From Butyrivibrio sp. (GTDB lineage: Bacteria; Bacillota; Clostridia; Lachnospirales; Lachnospiraceae): a DNA stretch of 64,000 nt. The notes below the pieces were generated by a model, which did not search any database, was not told where the DNA came from, and saw nothing but the letters and a program-made list of their open reading frames with translations. The stretch is taken from positions 310,001 through 374,000 of the forward strand of contig JAFXTN010000037.1 in assembly GCA_017535785.1 (NCBI GenBank), written 5' to 3'. Both the position numbers and the translations under genes were made by a program. Positions 15,909-24,038 of this stretch are shown one piece after another. Position 1 is the stretch's first letter. Each line of letters starts with the position of its first letter.

Positions 15909-17336
15909 ATGAGGAACAAAAAGATATCCGGGATCAGTGCGATGATACTAATCCTGTTTCTCCCTTTCTTTAACTGGATAAAAGTAGTAAATCTGGTAGC
16001 GCTCTTTTCCAAGATAGGTGTTACCAAGGAGATGGCAAAGGATCTTTTGACAGGCTACAACCTTTACAATCTTTTTTCATTTATCCGTTATGCGAATCAG
16101 GGAGTACTCGGATTATTCGCGATGGTTCTGCTTTTATTAAGCTTTGCGGCTATCTATTTCAATGCTGCGTTCATTATCCGCAGCTTTATAGGCGGCAAAG
16201 AGGGTAAGGAAAATCTTTCTTATCTGGCTGCCGGCAAATTTGCTTTTCTTTTCTCATTTTTGACAGCGTTTGCGACTATTGCATTTGTGATCTTTTCAAA
16301 TGTGAAATTTAAGATGATAGGTTTTTTGCCCGGAGTTGTAGTTTACCTGCAGCTCGCCATAGGCCTTTCGGCTTACATCTATATCAAGATCGTTGAAAAG
16401 AAGGAGAGAGAAAAATATAAGGAACACGGGCTCCTTGGAGAGATCAAGAAAAACTGGGTACTCTTCGTAATGCTGATACCTACATTTATCTATTTCTTGA
16501 TAAATAACTATCTCCCTATGCTCGGTGTGTATTTTGCATTTACTTCATTTAATTTCAGAGACGGATTGTGGTCGAGTCCGTTCATCGGTTTTAAGAATTT
16601 TGAATTCCTTATCAAAGCCGATCTTTTCAGACTTACAAGAAACACTATTCTGTACAACGTTGTTTTCATCGGAATAGGTAATGTACTTCAGATCGTATTT
16701 GCGATACTTGTAAGCAGAGTGACACACAAGTGGTTTAAGAAGACATCACAGACTTTGATGTTCATGCCTTACTTCGTTTCATTCGTTATCCTCAAGGTTA
16801 TCGTGTACAACGTTTTTGAATATCAGTACGGTCTTATCAACAACATCATGACAGGAATGGGAGGCCAGCGGATCGATTTCTATAACACTCCTTCCTACTG
16901 GCCCCTCTTCATAACCTTCTTCTATCTTTGGAAGAATATCGGATATGGAATGGTCGTATACCTTGCGACAATAATGGGCATAGACAATGAGATATATGAA
17001 GCTGCGAGAGTTGACGGAGCGGGAGACCTTCAGCAGATCTGGTATATCACATTGCCGCATATTAAACCGACATTTATCATTCTGTTGTTGTACGCCCTCG
17101 GAAGTATCATGAAGGGCCAGTTCGAGCTCTTTTACCAGCTCGTCGGAAACAACGGAGTATTGTTCAACGTAACGGATATCTTTGATACTTATGTTTACAG
17201 GATCACGATGACTCAGCCGCTGTCGATAGGTCTGGGAACAGCAGCAGGTCTTTACCAGTCGCTGTTTGGTTTCCTGATAATCGTGCTTGTGAACTTTGTG
17301 GTCAAGAAGAGAAATCCTGATTACGCACTATTCTGA
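15909..17336 (+). CDS. LplB-type carbohydrate ABC permease with an extra N-terminal membrane domain
   Basis: Permease of a complex-carbohydrate importer. The canonical LplB part is about residues 175-475 (KNWVLFVMLIPTFIYFLINNYLPMLGVYFAF, EAA loop EIYEAARVDGAGDLQQIWYITLPHIKP). Ahead of it lie about 165 residues with roughly four predicted helices, which normal 300-residue LplB proteins lack. The junction is a charged stretch, KIVEKKEREKYKEHG. The open frame and the ribosome site CGGGAGG before the ATG argue that the long form is real. The extra domain is unrecognised; it could dock another protein or sense substrate. No dedicated ATPase is encoded nearby. Confidence 0.88.
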   Translation: MRNKKISGISAMILILFLPFFNWIKVVNLVALFSKIGVTKEMAKDLLTGYNLYNLFSFIRYANQGVLGLFAMVLLLLSFAAIYFNAAFIIRSFIGGKEGKENLSYLAAGKFAFLFSFLTAFATIAFVIFSNVKFKMIGFLPGVVVYLQLAIGLSAYIYIKIVEKKEREKYKEHGLLGEIKKNWVLFVMLIPTFIYFLINNYLPMLGVYFAFTSFNFRDGLWSSPFIGFKNFEFLIKADLFRLTRNTILYNVVFIGIGNVLQIVFAILVSRVTHKWFKKTSQTLMFMPYFVSFVILKVIVYNVFEYQYGLINNIMTGMGGQRIDFYNTPSYWPLFITFFYLWKNIGYGMVVYLATIMGIDNEIYEAARVDGAGDLQQIWYITLPHIKPTFIILLLYALGSIMKGQFELFYQLVGNNGVLFNVTDIFDTYVYRITMTQPLSIGLGTAAGLYQSLFGFLIIVLVNFVVKKRNPDYALF

Positions 17337-17349
17337 GAAAGGAGATATT

Positions 17350-18276
17350 ATGGCAAAAGATTTGGATTTTGAGCCCTCAGCTCCAAAGACGATAAAAAAG
17401 TCGACGGGCACCAAGATATTTGAAGCAGTTGCGTATCTCCTTTTGGCAGCAGGCTCTATCATATGTGTGCTTCCGTTCATCATCATCGTGTCGGGATCAT
17501 TTACTGATAACAGCACGATACTTACGCAGGGTTATTCTCTTTTACCCAAGAATTTTACATTCTCGGCTTACGAGACGATTTTCCGTTCGCCAAAAGATAT
17601 CCTGCAGGCGTATAAGATGACTATCTATTACACGGTTGTCGGTACAGGACTTGGTCTGCTTATGATAACCCTGACGGGATATGTTATCTCAAGAAAAGAG
17701 TTTAAGTACAGAAATACGGTGTCGTTTCTTATTTACTTTACCAGCATCTTCGGCGGTGGAATGATCCCCTGGTATCTCATGTACGCCAATGTACTTCAGC
17801 TCAAGGGTTCTACGCTTGCGATATGGTTCCCGGCTCTTATGAGTCCTTTCCTCGTGATCCTTATGAGGACATTTATTGTAGGAGCCGTACCCGATGCGAT
17901 AACGGAATCCGCCAAGATAGACGGCGCAGGACATTTCACTATCTTCTTTAAGATCGTACTTCCGGTTCTTAAGCCGGGACTTGCTACAGTAGGTCTTTTC
18001 CTGGCACTTGGATATTGGAATGACTGGTACAGATCTTCAATGTTCAGTACAAACTCATCAACATGGCAGCTTCAGTTTTATCTGTACGATCTTCTCAATG
18101 CGACGACAGCCATGAAACAGATGGCGTCTAACGTAAGTATGAAGACAGCGGATCTGCCTACTGAGTCGGTCAAGCTTGCAATGGCGGTAGTTGCAACAGG
18201 CCCCGTCCTTTTGGTCTATCCCTTCGTTCAGAGATTCTTTGTTTCGGGAATCACTGTCGGTGCGGTAAAGGGATGA
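17350..18276 (+). CDS. LplC/YtcP-type carbohydrate ABC permease
   Basis: Second permease of the importer, 308 residues. The start at 17350 follows AAAGGAG; an upstream in-frame ATG overlaps the previous gene and lacks a site. Six helices, EAA loop AITESAKIDGAGHFTIFFKIVLPVLKP and the family ending GITVGAVKG. It sits 13 bases after the partner permease. Confidence 0.92.
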   Translation: MAKDLDFEPSAPKTIKKSTGTKIFEAVAYLLLAAGSIICVLPFIIIVSGSFTDNSTILTQGYSLLPKNFTFSAYETIFRSPKDILQAYKMTIYYTVVGTGLGLLMITLTGYVISRKEFKYRNTVSFLIYFTSIFGGGMIPWYLMYANVLQLKGSTLAIWFPALMSPFLVILMRTFIVGAVPDAITESAKIDGAGHFTIFFKIVLPVLKPGLATVGLFLALGYWNDWYRSSMFSTNSSTWQLQFYLYDLLNATTAMKQMASNVSMKTADLPTESVKLAMAVVATGPVLLVYPFVQRFFVSGITVGAVKG

Positions 18277-18310
18277 GAACAGGGATAAACGAGGTAATTT
18301 AATTTAAAAA

Positions 18311-18326
18311 ATAAAAACGTTTTTAT
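18311..18326 (+). promoter_or_regulatory. LacI-type operator 3, before the binding-protein gene
   Basis: Perfect 16-base palindrome with arms ATAAAAAC and GTTTTTAT, within the 84-base gap between the LplC-type permease and the binding protein. It suggests the lipoprotein gene can be separately repressed. Confidence 0.7.
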
Positions 18327-18360
18327 AAAATCTATTTCATTTTTAAAAAGGAGAAGGAAG

Positions 18361-20004
18361 ATGAAAAAGAAAGTTATTAGTTTATTGTTGTCACTCACAA
18401 TGCTGACAGGCATCATCACTGGTTGCGGAGTTAATCAGAGCCAGTCTGCTGCCGATGCGCTTGATGAGCAGGGGGTAACTGAGATTCCGGAATCTGCTTC
18501 AGCTGCATCTGAAACGGAAGAAGCTCCGGTGGAGGCAAAAGAGCTTGATCTTTCCAATCAGGTAGACCTTGTATTCTACGTAATGGGTGATGCTCCTCAG
18601 GATGAAGAGGAGGTTGAGGCACTCCTTAACGAGAAGCTTCTTGAGAAGTGCAATGCTACAGTTGATATGCAGTTCTCAACATGGACAGATTTCCAGCAAA
18701 AGTATGCCAACGAGATCACAGCGCAGAACGCAGATCTTATCTATATCGCAAACTGGCTTAATTACGGACAGCTTGCAAGCAGCGGCGCTTTTGAAGAGCT
18801 TGATGAGATGCTCAAGACAGTAACACCTGAGCTTACAAGAGCAGTTGGAGAAGCTAAGCTCAACATGTGCAGAGTTGACGGAAAGATCTATGCAGTTCCC
18901 AACACATGGCCTGAGTATGTATGTAACGGTGTTAAGTATAGAGAAGACCTTAGAAAGAAATATGATCTTCCTGTACCTGATTCACTTGAAAACCTTGAGG
19001 CATATCTTCTCGGAATCAAAGAGCATGAACCCGATCAGGGACTTCTTACAGTAACAACGGAAGAGAGCCAGGCATTTAAGACAGGCTTTGATGCAGCATG
19101 GGCACTTAACTTCAAGTATCCTTGGGTATCAAACAACGGTCTTGATTACGGTCTTGCAGCAAACTACGACACACCTACGGAAGTATATGATTACTGGTAT
19201 TCAGATGACTTTGTAGATGATATGAAGTTGCTCAAGAGATGGGCAGATGAAGGCTTCTGGTCAAAGAGTGCTCTTTCAGATACTAATAATTCAGATGCAT
19301 ACAAGAACGGACTTTGCGTAGCAGAGGTTGCAGGACAGAATCCCAACAAGCAGGTTACAGCAATTGCTGATTTTGAGACTGCAGGACAGGGATGGGAGTC
19401 AGAATATGTTGCATACGGTGAGACTAACGGAGTTATCTATCCCGGACATGCAACACAGAACGGAACAGCAATCGTAAGAGGTTGTAAGGATCCCGAGAGA
19501 GCACTTCTTGTTCTTCAGACAATGCTCTGTGATGAAGAAGTAAATGCTATCGTTCAGTATGGTATCGAAGGTAAGCACTACGAAGTTGTTGACGGTGTTT
19601 ACAAGAACCTCCAGGAAGCAGCAGGCGAGACACCTACATTCCCTTATGAAGGTTTCAACACATGGAATCTCAGAAACGGCGGAACAAAGCTTCCTCAGGC
19701 TACTGACGTTAAGCTTCAGGAGATGTTTGATAAGTATGCAGAGCTTGGCTTAAAGACCAAGTTTGCAAATGTAAATATCTATGACGGTTTTTCAGAGAAC
19801 TATGATTCATACAGCGCAGAGAGATCTGCAGTAGGTAATGTCATGAGACAGTATCTTGCACCTCTTCAGGCAGGACTTGTTGATGATGTTGATGCAGCTG
19901 TAGAAGAGTTCAGAAACAAGATGAAAGAGGCAGGTATCGATAAGGTACGTGAAGAGTATACCAAGCAGTGGATCGCATACTGCGAGGAGTACGACTATAA
20001 GTAA
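18361..20004 (+). CDS. LipO-type substrate-binding lipoprotein
   Basis: Large (547-residue) extracellular binding protein of the Lpl-type importer, anchored by lipobox ITGC. The mature domain opens VDLVFYVMGDAPQDEEEVEALLNEKL, typical of LipO/DUF3502-containing proteins that bind oligosaccharides, and continues with WTDFQQKYANEITAQNADLIYIANW. AAGGAGAAGG precedes the ATG. Its codons look strongly biased, fitting high expression. The exact glycan is unknown. Confidence 0.9.
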   Translation: MKKKVISLLLSLTMLTGIITGCGVNQSQSAADALDEQGVTEIPESASAASETEEAPVEAKELDLSNQVDLVFYVMGDAPQDEEEVEALLNEKLLEKCNATVDMQFSTWTDFQQKYANEITAQNADLIYIANWLNYGQLASSGAFEELDEMLKTVTPELTRAVGEAKLNMCRVDGKIYAVPNTWPEYVCNGVKYREDLRKKYDLPVPDSLENLEAYLLGIKEHEPDQGLLTVTTEESQAFKTGFDAAWALNFKYPWVSNNGLDYGLAANYDTPTEVYDYWYSDDFVDDMKLLKRWADEGFWSKSALSDTNNSDAYKNGLCVAEVAGQNPNKQVTAIADFETAGQGWESEYVAYGETNGVIYPGHATQNGTAIVRGCKDPERALLVLQTMLCDEEVNAIVQYGIEGKHYEVVDGVYKNLQEAAGETPTFPYEGFNTWNLRNGGTKLPQATDVKLQEMFDKYAELGLKTKFANVNIYDGFSENYDSYSAERSAVGNVMRQYLAPLQAGLVDDVDAAVEEFRNKMKEAGIDKVREEYTKQWIAYCEEYDYK

Positions 20005-20037
20005 TACAGATCATCCTTATCTTATATCATAGGTCTA

Positions 20038-20046
20038 TGCTATAAT
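20038..20046 (+). promoter_or_regulatory. Extended -10 promoter of the LacI-family gene
   Basis: TG, one base, TATAAT: a perfect extended -10 box. No good -35 is present, as is common for this class. Transcription would start near 20053. Confidence 0.6.
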
Positions 20047-20082
20047 TGTAGGGGGGTTAAAACGTTTTTATCCCCCTACAAT
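20045..20082 (+). repeat. Inverted repeat framing the LacI operator
   Basis: ATTGTAGGGGG (20045-20055) and CCCCCTACAAT (20072-20082) are perfect 11-base arms with the operator between them. No T-run follows, so it is not a terminator. The left arm overlaps the -10 box. Confidence 0.6.
20057..20070 (+). promoter_or_regulatory. LacI-type operator 4 (autoregulatory)
   Basis: AAAACGTTTT at 20059-20068, just after the predicted start of the LacI-family transcript and inside the 11-bp inverted repeat. It suggests autorepression. Confidence 0.65.
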
Positions 20083-20114
20083 GAACAAGGATGATATAGG
20101 AAAAGAGGCAGGCT

Positions 20115-21125
20115 GTGTCAAAAGAAGTAAATAAGAAAATTACAATTAAAGATGTAGCAAAAGAAGCGGGAGTTTCTATATCCACCGTATCAAACGCGCT
20201 CAATAACGTTAATGTTCTCCATCCGGATACAAAAGAGAGGATCCTTGAAGTTGCAAGGAGACTCAATTACACACCTAACTTAAACGGAAGGAACTTAAAG
20301 GCTCAGGCGACAGGCGTTATCGGTCTGTTCCTCGGAGCAATAAGAGGACCTTACTACGGAGAACTATCGGATTCAATATACAGTGCTTGCATAGATGGAG
20401 GCTATGAACTTGAGATCTTTTTGAGTTCCGATCCTTCACACATAGTTGCCAATATCTTGGGACACAGAGTTGACGGAGCGATAATCCTTAACTCTGCTAT
20501 AGGAAAAAGACAGGAAGAGATATTAAGATCACAGGGAATACCTACAGTCTACATAGACCGTATACTTGTTGATGACAAATCTTCGTCTGTTGTCTTTGAT
20601 TCCAAGAGTGGAGGCGAGCAGGCCGCTAAGTTCCTATTGGAGCTTGGTCACAAGAGTTTTATGTATATCGAAGGTGAAGATGATAACTACGATAGCATTG
20701 AGCGTAGAAAAGGATTCTTCGAAGCACTCAAAAGAGCCGGGATCGAGATAGATAAAGATTATATTTTGAAAGGTGCTTTTGAGAGGCAGAGATCATATAA
20801 TTCCGTAACTGATTTTCTTGACTCAGGGAAACCACTTCCCGATGCAGTATTTGCAGCCAACGACTTAAGTGCCATAGGTGTTTTGGAGGCTCTTAGGGAC
20901 GGAGGAGTCAAGGTGCCCGAACAGGTTAGCGTTATGGGCTGTGATGATATCGAGACCACAAGGCTCGTAAGTCCGTCGGTTACGACTATAAGAACCTTTT
21001 TTGAAAAACAGGGAGCACTTGCCGTAGAGCAGCTTATCCGTATGATAAACGGAGAGCCCGGAGAGCTTGTAACCCTGAAAGGAAGGATAATCCCGCGCGA
21101 TTCTACAATAGCAAAGGATTTATAA
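20115..21125 (+). CDS. LacI-family transcriptional repressor
   Basis: Likely repressor of the flanking Lpl-type importer and glycosidase genes. The N-terminal helix-turn-helix reads ITIKDVAKEAGVSISTVSNALNN with hinge helix NGRNLKAQATGVIG; a periplasmic-binding-like effector domain fills the rest of the 336 residues. It starts with GTG behind AAGAGGC. Four AAAACGTTTT sites lie in the preceding 4.4 kb, including one in its own leader. The stop overlaps the next ATG by one base, so repressor and glycosidase are cotranscribed. The inducer is probably a sugar released from the imported glycan. Confidence 0.92.
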   Translation: MSKEVNKKITIKDVAKEAGVSISTVSNALNNVNVLHPDTKERILEVARRLNYTPNLNGRNLKAQATGVIGLFLGAIRGPYYGELSDSIYSACIDGGYELEIFLSSDPSHIVANILGHRVDGAIILNSAIGKRQEEILRSQGIPTVYIDRILVDDKSSSVVFDSKSGGEQAAKFLLELGHKSFMYIEGEDDNYDSIERRKGFFEALKRAGIEIDKDYILKGAFERQRSYNSVTDFLDSGKPLPDAVFAANDLSAIGVLEALRDGGVKVPEQVSVMGCDDIETTRLVSPSVTTIRTFFEKQGALAVEQLIRMINGEPGELVTLKGRIIPRDSTIAKDL

Positions 21126-22462
21126 TGAGAAATATAAAAGTAATAGAAACAGATTTCGCCGGTGGCAAGTTTTGGAAAGAGACAACCGCTGAGAATGCGG
21201 GTGTCGCCGGCGAGATGAAACTTCTGGTGGTTTATCCCAATGAACAGGAAACTACCATACGCGGATTCGGAGGTGCTTTTACCGAGGCAGCAGCGCATAC
21301 ATATGCGGGGCTTGCACCGGATGCGGCAGAACGACTTATCCGCGATCTCTTCGGTGAAGACGGACTCAGATATAACATGGGCCGAATTCACATGAACAGT
21401 TGCGATTTCGCACTTGGCAATTATACATATATTGACGAGGGTGATGAGGATCTGGCGACTTTTTCCATTGAACATGATGACAAAGAGATAATCCCTATGA
21501 TCAAGGCTGCCGAGAAAGAGCTTGGCAAACAGCCTGTTCTTATGATGGCGCCCTGGTCTCCGTCACCTTTTATGAAGACAAACGGCGAGATGAATCACGG
21601 TGGCAAGCTCAAGGAAGAATACAAAGATCTCTGGGCTGAGTATTTTGTCAGATTCATCAAAGAGTATAAAAAGAGGGGATTGGATATTTCTTTTACAACT
21701 ATCCAGAATGAGCCTAATGCCACACAGACATGGGATTCATGTCTATATGATGCACAGGAAGAAGCAGAGTTTGTGGTGGATCATTTAGGACCTGCGATGA
21801 AGAGAGAGGGACTTCTTGATAAGATCAAGATCTTTGTTTGGGATCACAACAAGGAACTTTCTTATGAGAGATTAAAAGAAATACTAGAGGTGGAAGGTGC
21901 CGACGGATTTGTATCGGGCTGTGCCGTTCATTGGTATACGGGTGATCATTTTGATACGTTAAGACTTATCAAAAAGCATTATCCCGATAAAGAGATCTTC
22001 TTTACTGAGGGCTGTGTCGAGTATTCGATCCTTGCGGGTGCGGGAGATGTGCATAATGCAGAGATGTATGCTCATCAGATGATAGGGAATTTAAAGGGCG
22101 GTTGTAATGCAATACTTGATTGGAACTTAATGGTAGATCACAAAGGTGGTCCCAACCATGTCGGCAATTTCTGTGACGCTCCCATCAAAGCTCTTGAGGA
22201 TGGAAGAAACTATGAGAAGAAGCTTTCTTACTACTATATCGGTCACCTTTCAAGATATGTAAAAGAGGGAGCAAAGCTTCTTTGGAGTTCATGCTACTCA
22301 CAAGACCTTGACAGTGCTGCATTCGTTAATCCCTCGGGAGAGCGTGTAGTAGTTATCATGAACAGAACGGGAAAAGACATTCCGGTTGTTTTAAAAGAGG
22401 CTAAGTCTTCTACCAAGCTTGTGATGGAACCTCATTCGATCAAAACGGTTATTTATGATTAA
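21125..22462 (+). CDS. GH30 family glycoside hydrolase, cytoplasmic
   Basis: Retaining beta-glycosidase of 445 residues. Opening motif TTIRGFGGAFTEAAAHTYAGL is typical of GH30. Acid/base Glu196 lies in TIQNEPNATQTWD and nucleophile Glu295 in IFFTEGCVEYS. A (beta/alpha)8 barrel is followed by a short beta-domain at the C-terminus. There is no signal peptide, so it acts on imported oligosaccharides. Known GH30 activities include glucosylceramidase, beta-1,6-glucanase, beta-1,6-galactanase and xylanase; the sequence alone does not settle which. It is coupled to the LacI gene and overlaps the next gene by 8 bases. Confidence 0.9.
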   Translation: MRNIKVIETDFAGGKFWKETTAENAGVAGEMKLLVVYPNEQETTIRGFGGAFTEAAAHTYAGLAPDAAERLIRDLFGEDGLRYNMGRIHMNSCDFALGNYTYIDEGDEDLATFSIEHDDKEIIPMIKAAEKELGKQPVLMMAPWSPSPFMKTNGEMNHGGKLKEEYKDLWAEYFVRFIKEYKKRGLDISFTTIQNEPNATQTWDSCLYDAQEEAEFVVDHLGPAMKREGLLDKIKIFVWDHNKELSYERLKEILEVEGADGFVSGCAVHWYTGDHFDTLRLIKKHYPDKEIFFTEGCVEYSILAGAGDVHNAEMYAHQMIGNLKGGCNAILDWNLMVDHKGGPNHVGNFCDAPIKALEDGRNYEKKLSYYYIGHLSRYVKEGAKLLWSSCYSQDLDSAAFVNPSGERVVVIMNRTGKDIPVVLKEAKSSTKLVMEPHSIKTVIYD

Positions 22463-23888
22463 AAGATTTTTTGGAAAAAAGAGATCCGTTTTTTATTCAT
22501 GGATCGTTTCATACCTGTGTGTACTGCTTATACCGATAATCATTGGTATCTATCTGTATAACAGTGCATACGGGGTTATAAAAAATACAACTGAAAAAGT
22601 TTACGAAGCTGCTTTGCGTCAGACTGCACTTGAGCTTGATAACAAGATCACGGAAGGAAATGCGGTCTTGGGACAACTCCTCGGAGATGAAGACGTACAG
22701 CGGCTTTCTTCCGTAAAAGATAAGATGACTCCGGAGTCTCAGATATGGCTTATCACATTGATGAATAGGCTTCAGAAGCTTGTGGTGAATCATCCCGATA
22801 TTGAGGATATCTATGTTCTGCTTGGTGAGAGTGATTCCGTTGCAGGAACCAAAGGACATATGTCGGGAGACCTTTTTGCCAAACTTTATCTTAGAGGTGC
22901 AATGAAAGAAGCCGGCTATAAAGCTTTTATGGATAAGCTTATGAATACCAAGGAGATAATTTCCGTTGTCGGAAATGACGGCAGGCAGAAGCTTCTTTTG
23001 CATAAAAAGACTCTTGATACGGGGCTTGGCCATGACAGTGCGGTCATAGTTGTCCAGATAGATGCGGACAAGCTTATGGGGCGACTTTCCGAGAGTGAAG
23101 ATATGAGCTTTGCTGTCTTTGATAAGGAGGGCAACGTAGTTGCTTCCACCAAGAAGAGAGCAGACTCGGGTGATGAAAAAGTAAAGTACGAGCTTATGAC
23201 CAGGGATTCAGCAGTTACTTCCTGGAATTATGTCTATATGATCTCAAATAAAAGCTATGAGGCAAGTGCCGGAAGTATTCGTCTTAAGACTGTACTTGGG
23301 CTTTTGTTCTGCATGGTATTTGGCTTTTTTATCTCGGTTGTTCTAAGTAAGAAAAACTATAATCCCATTAATAATCTTCTTAAGATCACGGATCAGAAAT
23401 TAACGGACGGTAATGAGCATGGCAATGAGTACGACCTTTTGACGGATATAGTCGGAAGATTGTATGAGAGCAGCAAGGTCCTTAATAATATACAGGCGTT
23501 TTCTCTTTTGTCTGCTCAAAAAGAACAGAGCGGAACGAATGCAAACAAAAAGCTTTGTATCGAGATAAAAGAATTTATCGATGAAAATTACAAAGACCCC
23601 GATCTGAATATTTCGCAGGCGGCACTTCATTTTGATCTTTCGCCGTCCTACATGTCGGGGATATTTAAAAAAGAAACCGGAATAAGTCTTTTGGCATATA
23701 TTTCCAAGGTAAGAACGGATGCAGCCAAGAAACTTTTGGAGAGTGAAATGACGATCGCGGAGGTCGCTGAAGGATCAGGATTTAGAGACAGCGCTGCCCT
23801 TATAAGGACATTTAAAAAGAATGAGGGTGTAACTCCCGGACAATTCCGAGAACTAAGCGCAGAGCGCGATTGCGAAAAAATACTTTGA
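22455..23888 (+). CDS. Membrane-bound AraC-family regulator with extracellular sensor domain
   Basis: One-component regulator of 477 residues. Helices near residues 13-33 and 275-295 bracket an extracellular domain of about 240 residues resembling a Cache-type sensor. A cytoplasmic linker leads to an AraC double helix-turn-helix at about 375-470 (LNISQAALHFDLSPSYMSGIFKKETGI, EVAEGSGFRDSAALIRTFKKNEGVTP). Such proteins commonly sit beside Lpl-type importers. The likely target is the following importer operon at 24039, or its own operon. Translationally coupled to the GH30 gene by an 8-base overlap. Confidence 0.9.
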   Translation: MIKRFFGKKRSVFYSWIVSYLCVLLIPIIIGIYLYNSAYGVIKNTTEKVYEAALRQTALELDNKITEGNAVLGQLLGDEDVQRLSSVKDKMTPESQIWLITLMNRLQKLVVNHPDIEDIYVLLGESDSVAGTKGHMSGDLFAKLYLRGAMKEAGYKAFMDKLMNTKEIISVVGNDGRQKLLLHKKTLDTGLGHDSAVIVVQIDADKLMGRLSESEDMSFAVFDKEGNVVASTKKRADSGDEKVKYELMTRDSAVTSWNYVYMISNKSYEASAGSIRLKTVLGLLFCMVFGFFISVVLSKKNYNPINNLLKITDQKLTDGNEHGNEYDLLTDIVGRLYESSKVLNNIQAFSLLSAQKEQSGTNANKKLCIEIKEFIDENYKDPDLNISQAALHFDLSPSYMSGIFKKETGISLLAYISKVRTDAAKKLLESEMTIAEVAEGSGFRDSAALIRTFKKNEGVTPGQFRELSAERDCEKIL

Positions 23889-23914
23889 TTTTTCACAACG
23901 TCTTTTTTTAGATT

Positions 23915-23943
23915 TTGAAAACCGATTTTGTATTTTTAATATA
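23915..23943 (+). promoter_or_regulatory. Weak candidate promoter of the second Lpl-type operon
   Basis: TTGAAA, 17 bases, then an AT-rich AATATA (TATATA follows two bases later). The weak -10 fits an activator-dependent promoter, with the upstream membrane AraC protein as a candidate activator. Confidence 0.3.
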
Positions 23944-23992
23944 TATTTCCTCCGGCCCGATTGGTAATCTCGGAATCAGAAACACAAAACCG

Positions 23993-24014
23993 AAAAACCG
24001 GGCCCGGTTTTTTG
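23993..24014 (+). terminator. Terminator-like hairpin in the leader of the second binding-protein gene
   Basis: Fully self-complementary arms AAAAACCGGG and CCCGGTTTTT, with one more T following. It can end the upstream LacI-GH30-AraC transcript, but it lies only 25 bases before the next start codon, so it may instead attenuate that gene. Confidence 0.7.
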
Positions 24015-24038
24015 AAATTTCAGGAGGAAGTATTTCAA

